DNA of 64,000 nt from Apricaphanius iberus. Lineage: Eukaryota > Chordata > Actinopteri > Cyprinodontiformes > Aphaniidae. Under the pieces are notes generated by a model. That model did no database searches. It was not told the DNA's origin and was given only the letters and a program-made list of their open reading frames with translations. How positions within the stretch are numbered: position 1 is the stretch's first letter; each line of letters begins with the position of its first letter. The DNA lies in the NCBI GenBank assembly GCA_028564705.1, contig JAPXFQ010002924.1, forward strand, positions 2,013,001 to 2,077,000. Reading direction: 5' to 3'. Made by a program: the position numbers and the translations under genes. This document shows positions 12,127 through 25,250 of the stretch, piece after piece.

Positions 12127-13178
12127 TGCCTTGTTCACACGTAGCCGGGTATCTCACAAAACTGCGATATTTTTCTATGGTTTGGCCTGTCATCCACACG
12201 TACACGCAGATTTTCGGCACCAAAAACAAATCTTTTTAAAAACTCCGCCGGAGATCTGCGTTTTCTCCATTTTCAGTATCTGCGTGTAGAAGGATAAAAC
12301 CGGGGTTTTAAGAGCCGTAACGTCACTATCCACGACAAAAACTTTTCAAAAATCACGTGTGCGACCTTTGTTTACTCTCAAAAACAGCATTTATTCCCTC
12401 AGAGCTGTGTTGGCATAATCAATTGTCAAAGCACATTTTGCTCGCTTTCTTTTACAATCCCTATCAATACTACGTGCTGAAGTTACAGTGCTCACAAACC
12501 GAACGCGATAGACGCGACCAAAAAGCATGATTCACCCCTAGCTGGTCGCTCGCACCTTGAGGCGTATCCAAAGCGAACTGGTCATGCTTTAAGATATGCC
12601 ATTTTCACGTACATTAGCGGAAATGTGGAAGGATACTGACCGGGCCTCCTCCTCAGCTGGTCTCCTCCTCCTTCTCCTGACCCTCCAGGAGCTCCCAGTG
12701 GACTCTGGTCTATGAGCTGACCACGTTAAATGTTGGGACCGCTCTTGCAGGGGTGGACCCAGTCGAGCATCGGCGGAAGGATCCAGAACCTGGGAGTGGA
12801 GCCCAGCATGTGTGAGCGCAGCTGGCGGGTGAACTATGGTTTCCGAGTTACTTTTTCGTGATGAAAATCTGCTTCTGACGTGTCTCGGGATCCCCAGGCA
12901 AGCTTCATCGCGCTCCTCCATTGACTTTAAATGTAGACCGGACTCTCTGGTCGCGTCTATCACATTCGATGTGTAAACATCGTTAGAGGATAGAAAGTTA
13001 CTCTGAGCGGATAGGATTTGGGGAAAACTTCTGCTCCCTACATGTCCATGAATGTGCTGAAAAACGCATTAATCCTGTTATGTATGGATGGAGATTTTTT
13101 ATTTTTTTAAGGAGCGAAGGAAAATCTTAGTTTATAAAAACAAAAAAAACAAAAAAACAGTTACGTGTGGACAAGACA
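12127..13178. mobile_element. PIF/Harbinger-like non-autonomous element, 1.05 kb
   Basis: The termini are inverted: left TGCCTTGTTCACACGTAGC; the reverse complement of the right end reads TGTCTTGTCCACACGTAAC (16 of 19 identical). TTA flanks both ends (12124-12126 and 13179-13181), the 3-bp TWA duplication typical of PIF/Harbinger. The interior has many CpG dinucleotides compared with the flanks and several Harbinger-like phrases (CACACGTACACGCAGATTTT). A 124-codon minus-strand frame (12589-12963), rich in Arg and Ser, has no recognisable transposase or Myb motif. The inner terminal word GTAGCCGGGTA resembles that of the MITE at 48135. Confidence 0.6.
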
Positions 13179-14559
13179 TTATTCAGGCTACAAGAGAGAA
13201 AGCAAAATGTTAAGCAAACAGTAGCCTTAGTGTGTAAATGTCAGACTTTTGGCAATCTCTGTTTGTTTTAACACTAGATGTAATTTTCTCTCTTAGTGCA
13301 GGTTGTTTTGTGTAGATATGAACACAGTAATCACACTAAGGTACAGACCAAAACAACTGTACCAAGACCGCTTAGAGGAGGTGGTCTCTTGAATGATTCC
13401 AACTGCGCTCTAGAAAGGTTTGCTTATGGAGTGAATGCGGTCTATGCTGCAAGCCTGAGGCAAACACCTTCTCACTGCCAGATCTGCATTGAATTGTGGT
13501 CATTGGTAAAGCAAATTAAGTATTAAATAATGGTGGCAAGACTCATTTATAAAACTCCATCAAATTTTCCAAAAATCTTTTCAAAATAATTCAGTATAAG
13601 TCTCAAATATTTCTGCATTGCACAATATAGAGAAACGCACTACTGATATGATTAAATAATTCCTGTTTTCTACTGGCTCAGAACATAGCATCTGCTTCCT
13701 ATATTTACATTTGGTACTCCAACCCCAGGAATGTATGACCAATAAACAGATGGAATGTTCCCATGTTGCTGTGGTTTTTGGTTTGCTTAGAGTTTACAGT
13801 GTGAAAAAGAATCAAATAGTCTAAAAGTTACAAGTTAACAATTCATCAACTCAACAACTGATTCAGAACAAACTAAATAAACTATTAACTAGAGTTAATG
13901 TAAGCACCTGCAATCTCTATGGAATATATGAGACTGGTGATTTGACAAAACTAGTCACACTAAAAGCAATGCTTGCTAATATAGGATGCTGAAGAGATTT
14001 TTAAATATCAATTCTTCCTTTTGTTTTAAAATAAAAGTGAAATCTGTTTTTTATTGCAACTCCTATCTTACAAAGTGTTATATTGCCATAAATGAAAAAC
14101 TTTGTTGAATGTTAATCATATTTTTCTCTTGTAGAGAAATCGGAATTGCCTTGGTAATGGCTTGTCAAAGCTTTACAAGAATTTAAATGTAAACTCAACA
14201 AAATTCTGACTTGATTCTTGATACGGATTCAGATGTGTGTATTAAGGTAAAAAACAAGCAAAGAACAAACAATTTTGCTCTCTTTCCTCAACATGTCCCA
14301 CTGCCCCTTCTTCAGCACAGACTGGCATGGTCGTATCACCATGCCACTGTAGATACCAGCTGCCTCGCTATAGCCTGACACCTTAAACCTCCATGACGGC
14401 ACACATGCACACAAACCCCTCCCTCAATTCCCTCCAGGCATCTTTGTCCCCCTCCTATCTACACCATCAGGCAAACCCCACCCGTCCTCTCTCGTCGCTG
14501 GCACTCGAGGCTCCCTCTGCTCGCGTCTGGCACGGGGCCAACTTGTCAGCCACCCAACG
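13179..14559. other. spacer, nothing recognised
   Basis: AT-rich unique-looking sequence. No gene, RNA or terminal repeat was recognised. Confidence 0.5.
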
Positions 14560-14700
14560 CCACTGACAATGAATGATTCGCTAAGAACTCTGAGAAAAGC
14601 ACTGATCGCTCACATCTCATCTGATCAGCGCTTCAGCTAATTGTCTCAAATTGATATTTAAGACAATTAGCAGGGGAGAAGGGGGGTTATAAATGGGAGG
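14560..14700. promoter_or_regulatory. possible conserved noncoding element with homeodomain-type palindrome
   Basis: The segment has balanced base composition amid AT-rich DNA and carries a perfect 10-bp inverted repeat, CTAATTGTCT (14637-14646) and AGACAATTAG (14661-14670), separated by 14 bases. TAATTG and CAATTA cores are typical homeodomain sites. CTGATCAGCG and ATCTGATCAG lie just upstream. Regulatory function is an inference from texture only; no comparison could be made. Confidence 0.25.
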
Positions 14701-17700
14701 ATGAGAAAGAGTCAAAAGATTAGCTTTTATATTCAAACGCATGTTCTTGAATGTCGATGCCACAGTTAATCCAAGCATGTATTTTATTACATGAGTATAA
14801 TAAACTGTTACTGGAACCGCAAAGTGATTTGGTTTAATGTGCCAACAGTATATTCAAAGTGAGCTATCGTTCCTGTCTACATTTTCAAGAAATCAGAGAC
14901 AGCTCCATCAAGTCTCTTCATAGATTGAGATATTTTGATAAAGATGAATTTAAATTTACACAACAGAACAGGTATGTTTAAAACAGTTCATATTAAAGCT
15001 GACTGATGTCAACATCAAATTCACCACAATTTTTCATTATACTGATTTACATTTTCAATTCCACCTTCTCCTACACAAAGAGTAGCTATACACCCCCTAC
15101 TTCCACCTTCATGAGCCGTTGTTGCACACTGCCAGGCAGCAGGCTGAAATAATGCATCTACATTTCTTCTTCATTTACAAAGCACAAATTCGGCCACTGG
15201 GAACCGTTTGTGTTCATACAGGGAGTCATAATGTGAAAAATAAAGAAAACACTCCCCATGGGTCTTATTACGGTGATGTTTTAAAAACACAGTCAGCAAG
15301 ATTTGAAGACTGGTCATCCAATATTTCTTACATAAAAGTAATAGAAGTTTGGAGATAAGATTAATAATACCGTAATATTCACTATGTTGCATTATTTTAG
15401 CATGTGGGACTATTGTCCTCCTTCTGTTTAAATCTAAGCCCATACCAGCTGTCAGTTTATGTTGTACATTTTGGTTTAAATGTTGTGAGTAATTACTACA
15501 ATACCATGAAACCTAAGTCATAATGTGAAAATCACCTACTTAAAGTTAACAAGTTAGTTTTTTTCTTTAACTATCTATTTGCAAACTTTTCTTTTATTTC
15601 TCCTCAATAGTTAATTCAGTTACCAGAATAATCAGAAAAAGAAACAAATAGATGCATCTCTAATCCTCCAGTGAAAGGCTTGCTGCTTTTTCACCTTATG
15701 AAAAGTAAAAAAAAAGAAAAAGAAAAGAAAAGAGAGAACCACCTTGAAAGTAGGACAGGAACAGTGGCCTTTCCTCACCAAGGTTATTCAGTGATAAGCA
15801 ACAGTATTCAGGCAGACAATGCCAGCCTAAAGTGGGAGCTATTCTCAAAAGTTGCTAAATTGTAGAATCTGTTAATCATACTTTGAGAATGTTGGGTCCT
15901 CGCATCCCAAAAGTGACAGCACATAATCTGTTTAAAGAAGCAAGTTATAGATGTGGGAGCAGATTCGGATGCATAGTTATTTCATACAGGCGAATAACAT
16001 GCTCATGCTGTCATCCGGAGCCATCGAGAACTCCTGCATTCAGACCATGCACATGCAACAACATATGTTGGCATCTACTAGAAGGCACAAACATTTATCA
16101 TAAAGCTGTTTGAAAAGAATGTAAAAATGGCTACTTTTGCAAATTATGAACCATCGTAAATAATCAGTTTTAATTATGATTAGCATATACATCTGAACTG
16201 CAGATTTAAGATAAATAAAGACGTATACCCATATATTTTGGTCACATGACAAAAAAAAACAAAAAACAAGAACTTTGCATCACTAATTAAAATGTAAACA
16301 GTGTAATGAGGACATCAGTGATTTAGGCAAACGTCTTTTTGCTGCCACAGGGGATATGATAATTACAGAGGCAAATCTATGAATGCACATGAATCTCCTA
16401 CAAGTCCAGATTAAAAGCCTTAGTGCTAAACCTAGTTTGGTACACCTGGGGATTGTCTATTCTAGCCAATCCCCAACAGGCTATGAGCTGCCTCGTCTTC
16501 TTATGAGTTCAGAGACACCTCATGTGAGGAAGATGAAACAAAGCCCCTGTTTCAGGGAGTTGGAAAGGGGAAGAACAAGGAGTTTGAGGCTACAAATGCA
16601 GCACTTTAAGTAAATAATACGCCAGCCAATGGCCTGAATAAAGCAGCCCTGCCCGTGAAACACACTTTGAGACAGTGTTATAATCATACCGCAAACCCCT
16701 GAACTATATACAGATCCTGGGTTTTCTTCAAATATAAGAAATATAGGATTGCATGGGTGGCTTAATTTATTTTAAACAAAGCAGAGCAATGATGACTGGT
16801 TGACCTAGTGCAGGAATTACAAAAAAATAAATAAATAATAATATGTATAATATGTATATAGTGTTTTAAACTAAAATCGCACCACATGTTTAGCATGGAA
16901 ATATTTGTGGTATCAATATATATAAAGGTTTTTTTAAAGTTTAAATATGGCTTACGTTTTCCAAGACCTTTTAATGAGATGTCAGAAAAAGTGCCAGAGT
17001 GATTAGAATTGTACATGTCCCCTTCCACAGCCTTTCCTGTGAACTGCAGCTCAGCGGGCCAGAATAAAAAGACGTTGGAAATTTGGAAATACTAGTGTTA
17101 AGGAATGAATCTACTTTCTCTAAGGAACACAAAGTTGCTGTTCTTTTTATAATGATATATACGCTAACTATGCTAACTGCTAAAGTATTGTGCAAAAGAA
17201 AGCTTAAAATGTCAACTCAGTAAAAGCTGTTTTACAGTGACTGCTCTCACACACAGTGGTGTAATGTTTCTACATTCACACAGAACTGCCCCTGAATCAC
17301 CTGCTGCTGTCCACTGCCGATCAGCTGGGTGAAAAGCTCTTACGTAAATTGAACTGTCTGGCAATATTTTGGGATAAGGTAACACTGTCTTAAACCTACA
17401 GTTAGTTATCCACAAGCAGTTGTGTGCTAAGCAGCTGACTCTAAGTTGACTACCTGAAGTTAGTACAAAAAATAACCAGCTAATATTAGATTGTTATATT
17501 TGTGTGATTTCAGAAAGAAAGTATACTTAAAATCTACTAGTAAATTTTGTAATATACCTTAATTTTAGTATAAGCTTATTTGAAGTTTACAAACAATGTG
17601 CAGATAACAGTATTATACCTGAAATAAGTCAATATATATTATTTTTACAGCAGCTGCTTTCTTTTTGAAATAAAATAAATTGGATTATTTTGTACTCCTT

Positions 17701-19890
17701 TATGCAACTATGTGACTTATTTTTTTCCACACACACTTATCATAGAATGAGAATCTCATACCCCCTTTCCAACACTAATACTAAAAGAAAATTTGCAAAT
17801 AGTAACTATACAAAAAGCACAAGATGCTCAGATGAATGCATAACATGAATAAAACAAGTTTGTATTGATTTCTAAATAACACAGAAGTTAAATTATAACT
17901 TTGGAAGAGTTCAGAAATAAATAGAATAAAAGAGATTTTCAGTTATAGTCAGAATGCATTTTGGTAAGCTCTCAACTTGTCTTTATCAATAATGTTGGTT
18001 TAAGGTGAACATCTAATCAGTATTTCATTAGTAGAAAGACGGGTGCTTGTGTTGGGATTTGGCAGACGCTGGAATGGAAAGGTTGTCATACATGTAGAGA
18101 AGCAAAGTTAAGAAGAAAAAAAAAGCAGTGTTCTCTTACTGTTTTGATAGACTATAAAATTATATTTGGAGCAGGCAGAACAGCTTTTAGTGCTCATTGT
18201 CCACCCTGTAATTGTTTGCCCTGTAAAAATTAATTAAAATAATTTGTATTTTTTTATTAGAAGAAATGAATTACACGACAGGCTAATAGCTACAAGCAGT
18301 CTAATGTAGGCACACGCATTTTAAAAACGTCTATGCCAAATGCTGTCACTCAGAGGAAAAAAAAACAAGTCTGAGCAGACAGTCACTGTGTCTAAAAGAG
18401 ATGGTAGGAGGAGGAGGGGAAGGAAAAGGGAGGATGTCAAGGATTCATGGTCCTTCATCTTTGCAGTAGAGCAAACACGTCCCTCAGTATAGCAACAGAC
18501 AGCTGCCTCCACCTTCTAATGCAGTCTAACTTAAATCACTGCGAGAATTGTCAGTGTAGAGAGAAAACGCACAAAGATAACATAGCAGGCTGCCATGAGG
18601 GAACCGACAGAGATGTGGAAACAAGAAGAGGAGAGACATAGACAAAGAGAGAGGAGGGAGTGGAAACGTGTTGAAATACTGGACTTTCTTTTTTTTTGCT
18701 GGAGTCTGAACCCTATGGGAACTCTTGCTTTTCATATATAAAGAAGTGCAAAAGACACCACTTAACATATTTTCTTAAAGCTGAGAATCTTGCTCTGATC
18801 AGGTTTAATATAGTCAATAGATAAGAAAAGATTTCTTGTACTTACAGTCCTAAAGATCCATAGTGTAAAGATGAATTTTTCATAAACTACAAAGCTTCTG
18901 CAGAGAGCAACATAAGTGTTAGCCTTTAATTGTCATTGTTAAAGTGTCAGGCCTCTTTTATACATTTTCCTTTATTTTCAGGAACCATATGGTGCTTCAC
19001 ACTTCAGAATATAGACAGAACACTTAGAGAAGCTAAATAGCTTGGCAAGGGCACTTCAAGTTATTAAGTCAAAGATTTATTTAGGATGCACATCGCTGAC
19101 TTTTTCTGCATGTTGATGGTTGCATCTGGAAATAACGGTCAGGAGAAAGATTGTTATACTCTTGGTAGATTAATAAGCAAACAATAACTAGATGAAAAGT
19201 GAACAATTAAAGTGTTAGGCATTTAGTTTATTATTTAATTATTTACTTTCATTCTGACTATATAACTGTGAACCAGAAAGAAATACACCTTTCTTTCTTT
19301 CAGCAAATATTTTTTGTTACTTTGAATAAAAGTAATACAAATTCCTTTACCTTAATATTGACTATCATTCTTTAAAAGAAAATGTGACAAACATCAAAAG
19401 GGGATGAAAACATGCGGGGGGGTTCAGCATCTGTTGCCGATTTTTTTCACTCTCTAAGATTCAAGTCAGGCAAAAGCTGGAATTGTTATCGCAGATGTTA
19501 TCCTTTCAGAAATAAACATCGCTGCCAGCGTTCTTTCTATGCACATCCGAGGTGTCTGGGGTTAAGTAAGGATCTGCAAGAATCGCCTAATGCTCTGCAG
19601 GAGCTCAGGCATGGAACCCTTCAGGAGATTGAACTCTGAAATATACGCTCAGACACTTCTTAATTATTAGGGGTCAAATACAGAGAAGTATGAAAAATAG
19701 CTAATTATTTTTTGCATCCAGACAATTTGAAGATGTTTTTTTTTTCTGAACATATTTCTTGTGATAGTATTAGATGAGTAAATGTATAGTTGAAATACAT
19801 GTGCAGCCATCCATTTTATATGTTGTAATTTTCAATTTTCATCACTCCACTCAAAATATGAAGTAGTAAATATGCAAGGTACTGGACGTA

Positions 19891-19892
<2 letters not shown>
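14701..19892. other. long AT-rich spacer
   Basis: No coding exon, RNA gene or mobile element was recognised. Short A-rich runs are present (for example near 15710 and 16250). Confidence 0.5.

Positions 19893-19950
<58 letters not shown>
19893..19950. repeat. (AT)n microsatellite, 58 bp
   Basis: Uninterrupted AT dinucleotides, 29 units. Short inverted words flank the array (GTAAG before, CTTGTAC after). Confidence 0.97.
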
Positions 19951-19952
<2 letters not shown>

Positions 19953-20716
19953 TGTACCAAAATATATTCTAGTTCAAATACCCATTACACATGCATGTGA
20001 AAACACAAGTATGACAATACATTCAAAATACAAGCAATTTAGTTTAATATCCACTTAACAAAAAAACAAATTACAACAAAACACTTACACATAATGAATA
20101 TGGTGGTAATGTACTTTTTTTTAACCACTGAGTGACGGATTCTGGAATGCATTTTTTTTTTGAAGAGGAGTGAAAACACACTTCAGCTCACTGATGGCAA
20201 TGTTTAATTTTCTCTCAGAGCAAAACATGCAAATGAACTGCAAGAACACAATTAAGTGAGTTGTTCGTAACTAGGAGGTGGAGAAAAGGTTCACACAGGA
20301 TAGAGTGTTTGCAGGGGTAGAGAATTTGCACAACTTTTTTTACGTACCTCTCCCCCCCTCCAAACACACACCAACAGACTTTTTGTCCATTTACTGGCTT
20401 GTCACAAATAATTACCGCTGGAACAAAGAATGAGAACTATTTTTGACATTTGAAGCGATATGTGTGTGTGTGCAGATCTCATTTTGTTTCAACGAGTGTT
20501 GGAGGGACAACTGAAAACAGTCATCCCTTATTAGATCTTTAGAAGCCAACTTGAATGATGCTTTATTTTTATAATGACATATTTTAATTTACCGTCTTCT
20601 TCTTCATGTGTATAATACAACTTGACTGTGGAACAGTAACATTAAGCTTACACTTTAAATAACTAGTCTAAATATTTAAACACGTATTCTGAGCTGTTGT
20701 AGGAGATTAAACAAGT

Positions 20717-20720
<4 letters not shown>
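19951..20720. other. spacer, nothing recognised
   Basis: Contains only short simple runs such as (TG)n at about 20460. No gene or mobile element was recognised. Confidence 0.5.
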
Positions 20721-20774
<54 letters not shown>

Positions 20775-20775
20775 A
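20721..20775. repeat. (AT)n microsatellite
   Basis: Pure AT dinucleotides to about 20762, then an interrupted ATTATATATATATT continuation. Confidence 0.95.
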
Positions 20776-21519
20776 ATATATTAAAAATCAAGACATTTAG
20801 ATTTATGAATCTAAATTGAGATCCAAATTAAGATCTGAAATCAACCTGTTAATAAAAGTATAAGAATATGTTAAATTTAAGTTAAGTTTCTGAATATAAA
20901 TTTGGCAGGTACACAGAATGAATACATTTTGTAAGACCTATGCATGCATGACTACTGGAGAAGTTGCACAGCACTTAAAGAAAATAATAGGTACAATCGA
21001 AATGACAGGGAATGTTTATGTGAACGTATAATGATAAAACAGTTTCTAGTTGCCTGACATCTATAACGCAGCGTCCCAATATCTCTGATCATTATTGATC
21101 CTGTATTAAAGAAACTAACTATGATGAACCATGCACACAAAAAGACAATAACAAATACTGCAATGGCAGCTTTTCTCCTCCCAAAATATGACAAATAACA
21201 AAAATATAATAATGAAGATAATTGTAAATTGAACATAGGCCTACCATAAATACTGCTGCTAGTGATCATGTCTTCAAGCCTAAAACAAAAGGAGAGGGGG
21301 AAAAAACAGCAGAATCGGAATTTTCACGAGGTGGAATTCCAAAGGTTGCTTCTCATTACAGCCACTTTTTTTTCCTTCAGCTATCAGATTTCACAACTTA
21401 AAAAACGGGCTCCGTTGTTCTTGTCCTATAGGCGGTTATGTAGGTCGAATAGTTAAGAACAGGATAAGAACAAAAAAAATTCAAAACCAAATACTATTTT
21501 TTTTAAATTCCGTGGACGG
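20776..21519. other. spacer, nothing recognised
   Basis: A 105-codon minus-strand frame (20952-21269) is hydrophobic in places but has no signal-like start and no recognised domain. It is judged chance. Confidence 0.45.
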
Positions 21520-22330
21520 AGACGCGAGTGGAGGGGCTGTCACTTTTGCGCTGAGTTGAAAATAGAGAATAGGAAGCATGTGAGGGACTGTAGATGACAT
21601 AAAACACACATTCTTCAAGCCGCCCATTAAGAGGAAGAGGCTAAAGCAGCGTGAAGCCCCCCCTCCTCCCTTTACGTTTAAAATAGATTACTTGCCAGCA
21701 GTTGTCCCACTAAGAGCGCAATGACAGCCCATCTTTCTATTAACCTCCCGCCTGCAGCTCCAGCAGCCACTTCTATTCAGACTGACATGCAAAAACTTCC
21801 CGATGCAGGAAAGTTATTTAGTGAAAGGAAGCCTGGATCCTGCCCTGAAACTACGCAGAGCAAAGTCGGTTCTAACTCCAAAATCATGTACTTCACGGTT
21901 TCCTAATGCATGCCATTTCGTGTTCGCAAAAATAAAATAAAAAGCACGCGTGATGAGCGTCCACAGACAGACAGCGCTGCAGCCCTGTGATGCGTGGCGC
22001 CGTCTCTCAGCGTTACACGGAGCTGCTCAGTTTCTCTTTCTATAATTTGATCGCATCACTGGCAGACGGAGCGGGACTCACCTGTGTGAGGTGACAGGGC
22101 AGCGTCACGGCTTACGGGAGCAACGATCCGCGAAAGGCAGGGACGAATATGGGACTCGCCGCGATCAAGCGTGGCTGCTCGCGATTTGAAACCATTCCAA
22201 GTTAGTCAGGAAAAGACTGACCACAGCCTCTGCCATGTTGGAATTCCAAATCCTGGACAGCTGCTCCACTGACTGAAGGCAGCACACCGCGCCACTGCGC
22301 ATGTTCTGTCCGGTGAGAACCAAATTCAAA
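21520..22330 (-). promoter_or_regulatory. CpG-rich segment, candidate promoter and 5' exon
   Basis: CpG dinucleotides become frequent here (about 21520-21560 and strongly 21945-22325) in an otherwise CpG-poor region. On the minus strand CACACAG|GTGAGT at 22084-22076 is a full-consensus splice donor, so an exon transcribed from about 22320 toward lower coordinates would end at 22082. Upstream on that strand lie TGCGCA words (TGCGCAGT near 22300), resembling half of an NRF1 site. A competing reading is a plus-strand exon ending at CCG|GTGAGA near 22313. A promoter is inferred from composition plus donor sites; no downstream coding exon is recognised in the window. Confidence 0.4.
22165..22236 (-). 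CDS. short upstream-type ORF, 23 codons (speculative)
   Basis: On the minus strand the ATG at 22236-22234 lies in CCAACATGGCAG (purine at -3, G at +4, a good initiation context) and opens a 23-residue frame beginning MAEAVVSLFLTNLEW, ending at TGA 22167-22165, well inside the putative first exon that ends at 22082. If the exon is real, this would be an upstream ORF. I do not recognise the peptide, and it may have no function. Confidence 0.2.
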   Translation of the reverse strand: MAEAVVSLFLTNLEWFQIASSHA

Positions 22331-23732
22331 GAAAGTCACTCACCCCCAATGCGCAGCAGTTCAAATGTTCAACAATGTGTTTTAGTAATTTCGTTTTGTG
22401 CGTCAGAAACCTAAAAAGCGATCATACGAGTTCTCTATTGAACATAATATATATATATATGAGTATGTATTAGAAATTAAATATGGTTTAATTGTATTGA
22501 AAAATCTAAATAAATTAAAAACTATAAAACCAATAGCCTATTTTTACTCCCTCTAATTTTGCATCCCTTTTTAATGTATGCAAGTGGCAGCTGGTCACAA
22601 AGTATCTAAACGTGTAAACAAAGTAGGGGGCAGCAGCACAGCATAAATGCAAAAGCAGTATTGTATTAAAAACAGGCAGGGTTTTGCATACAGTAAATTC
22701 AAATTGCCTCACCCCATGACTTTACAGGTGGCTTTTGATGTGGGCAGTTGAACAAGGTATGACTAAATTAAGTGTGAAACCTGAAGTCCACCAACTTGAC
22801 AAATTTCTATACAAATGCAAGCCATTTACCATTATATATTTGTCTCTATTTACCCTCTCTAATTTGCCCCTAACTCTGAGTCTGTCTGTGAATGGCTATT
22901 TTTGCAGTGTCATTCTGTCAATGGCTTTACATGCAGTAAGAGAAAACTGAATTTTTGCCTTACTGACTTTGGACTTTTGAAAGGAATGTATACACTTTAG
23001 TCTGGCTGAAGTTTAACCCCAATGGCCTAGTCTTAATTGAGCTAAAACATCCAGATAATGTATTTGCATATAAGCAGGAGAGGCAGCGTAGCAGAACCCT
23101 AGAAGCCTGGGCGGTTCGCCATTCAGGTAGTGACAAGACAACAACAACAACGATACAGCACAACCAAGAGTGTAGCACAATCAAACAATGCAGTGCTTCC
23201 ATAATAGTATTGTGCTACAGTGTTGCTGTCATCCATTTCTTTTCTCATTGTGCAAACTTTTACTCTGTCTGCTTCACTGCCGCGATTGTTTGTTTACTAT
23301 CTGTGTGACGGTCTAGGCCACCCGGAAGAATGCCAACATGAAGGGTGAATGCCACCACTGAGCATCACGGAATCAGACACACGTCATTAAATAATTTGAT
23401 TTTCTGACTGACATATTGGATAGAGGCTCCCATACTGGTTAAGGGATTAGTTCAATTTTTGCCTAAAAGCTAGATTTAGATGTGCATGTAAGTGCACAAA
23501 CTGTTTGCACTGATGAAGGTTCAATTTACCTTGGGAAGCTAAATAGCCGAAGGGGTTCCATTAAACGTACCTTTTGATTATTTCAGCTTATAATTATTTG
23601 AGCATTGTGGAAAACTGTAGACTGTGTAGAATGCATTGACGTTCGATCTCCAGACTCTTAACAATAAAAATAAATATAAATAAAAAAAATAAATAAGATG
23701 ACTCCATGCATTATGCAGGAATTTCTTAAGTA
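22331..23732. other. spacer, nothing recognised
   Basis: No gene, RNA or mobile element was recognised. An 80-codon minus-strand frame near 23100 arises partly from a CAA-rich stretch. Confidence 0.5.
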
Positions 23733-23860
23733 GAAACTTGTAAACTGATTTGAATGTTTGTAAAATTGAATTGAAATTACTTTTCTTGTAAAATGCCTTG
23801 TGATGATATATGTTATGAATTAGAGCTATATAAATAAACTGAATTAAATTCAATTGAACT
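23733..23860 (+). repeat. LINE 3'-tail fragment (copy 2 of a pair)
   Basis: The segment runs from TTGTAAACTGATTTGAATG through ATGCCTTGTGATGATAT to GCTATATAAATAAACTGAAT and an AATTGAA tail. It aligns along its length with 4651-4770. The pattern is that of a 5'-truncated LINE tail in fish genomes. No coding sequence is left. Confidence 0.6.
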
Positions 23861-24249
23861 TAAACATGATCTGACTTGATAAAATAACTTAACTTCCTTA
23901 TGTTTAGTTCAATTTTGAAGCTTTTTTTTAAGATAAACCAAGATAGATGGCAAGGCAAGAAACAATATAATATAAGCTTTAGTATAAACTCTGATTAGTT
24001 GGTTCTGGGAATTTGGAAGTTGAAACTCACCACTAATGCAAGAGAAGACAATACCAAAGTGTACTTATATCATCCTGAAACAACTACAATAAAAAAATAA
24101 TAAATGAACAAAAAACACAGTTATATAGCAGTTTATGCAAACACTTTAATGTGAAGATTTTCTTTTCATGTCCCTCCCCAAAACCCAAACAGGAGGGAAA
24201 AAATGAATGAATTTTATTAATGAATGAATAAAAGAACGAATAAATACAT
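23861..24249. other. spacer with ATGA/ATAA-rich run
   Basis: An imperfect (AATG)n/(AATA)n run lies at about 24203-24247. Nothing else is recognised. Confidence 0.5.
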
Positions 24250-24382
24250 AGATGCTGTGATGGACTGGCGATCTGTCCAGGGTGTACCCTGCCTCTCGCC
24301 CGTTGACAGCTGGAGATAGGCACCAGTCCCCCCGTGACCCCTGGAAGACCAAACGGTTTAGAAAATGGATGGATGGACAGAT
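24250..24382 (+). repeat. RTE/Rex3-like LINE or derived SINE 3' tail
   Basis: The block TGATGGACTGGCGATCTGTC followed by AGGGTGTACCCTGCCTCTC and CCCCGTGACCCCTGG, ending AAAATGGATGGATGGA, is one of the commonest repeat tails in teleost genomes. The GATG-type terminal repeat is what Rex3/RTE elements leave. It is 5'-truncated with no open reading frame. Assignment to RTE rather than to a SINE sharing the tail is uncertain. Confidence 0.65.
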
Positions 24383-25250
24383 AAATACATAGATGAATAC
24401 ATTTATGTTCATAAGACTTGTAGGAAAATCCCTACAATTTTGTCCACCAAAGCAGGCTTCAACTCATTAGTAAACTTGAGAATGAGGGTTATCATTGAGC
24501 GTTCTTTCCAGATTTACATTCTTTAGTGTAGGTAGACGTTTATACAATTGATAGAGCAAACATAATTTCCCAGTGAATATTCTGTCCTTGATAGTTCAGT
24601 TCTGATCTTAGATGGGCAAATTATAAAATACAAAACTATTTTTTTCTTTAATGGAAAGTGTACTGCTGGAAAATTTTACTTATTCCAAGACACATAAAAC
24701 TAAATTACTGTTAAGACTGGGTTTTACGTTGCAGTTTGGGAAAGTTGAGAAGGAAGAGAATGGATTCTGAAGGGGGTGTATTAGTCTGTTTATTAGAAAT
24801 TATAGCATTTTGTTTTTTGTAGTGCATATCTATTTGAATGCAAACTCTGTTACTTAAGACAGAGTAAGTTATTCTGGTTGTGCCACATTCTCGTGTAGTT
24901 CCAACCAAAGGGATGGCCTAACCTTCTGGGGTTGAAAGTTTAATGCTCTACACACAGTCCACAAGTGCCCCCAAGTGATCAAAAAGTTATTAGATCAAAT
25001 TATTTGACAATAGGTTGGACTGCCCTGCTGTTACTGCCACCATGAGGATTCAGCATGCACAGGGGAGCGAATATTCTTTTGAGGAGATCTTCATCTCCAG
25101 CATGAGATTGAGTAATATCATCAGGTCATTACTGAGTAGAAATTCCATAAATGCCAAATGTATGACTTGTTTTAAATTCCAATACCAATGCCACAGAATG
25201 GTTTTGACATGTCCAAAAAATCTGTGCCAGCCAACAAATTATCAGTCAAG
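24383..25250. other. spacer, nothing recognised
   Basis: No gene, RNA or terminal repeat was recognised. Confidence 0.5.

Noticed and set aside
19893..19950. Replication origin or cruciform element
   Set aside because: Pure (AT)n with no other origin-like feature; it is an ordinary microsatellite.
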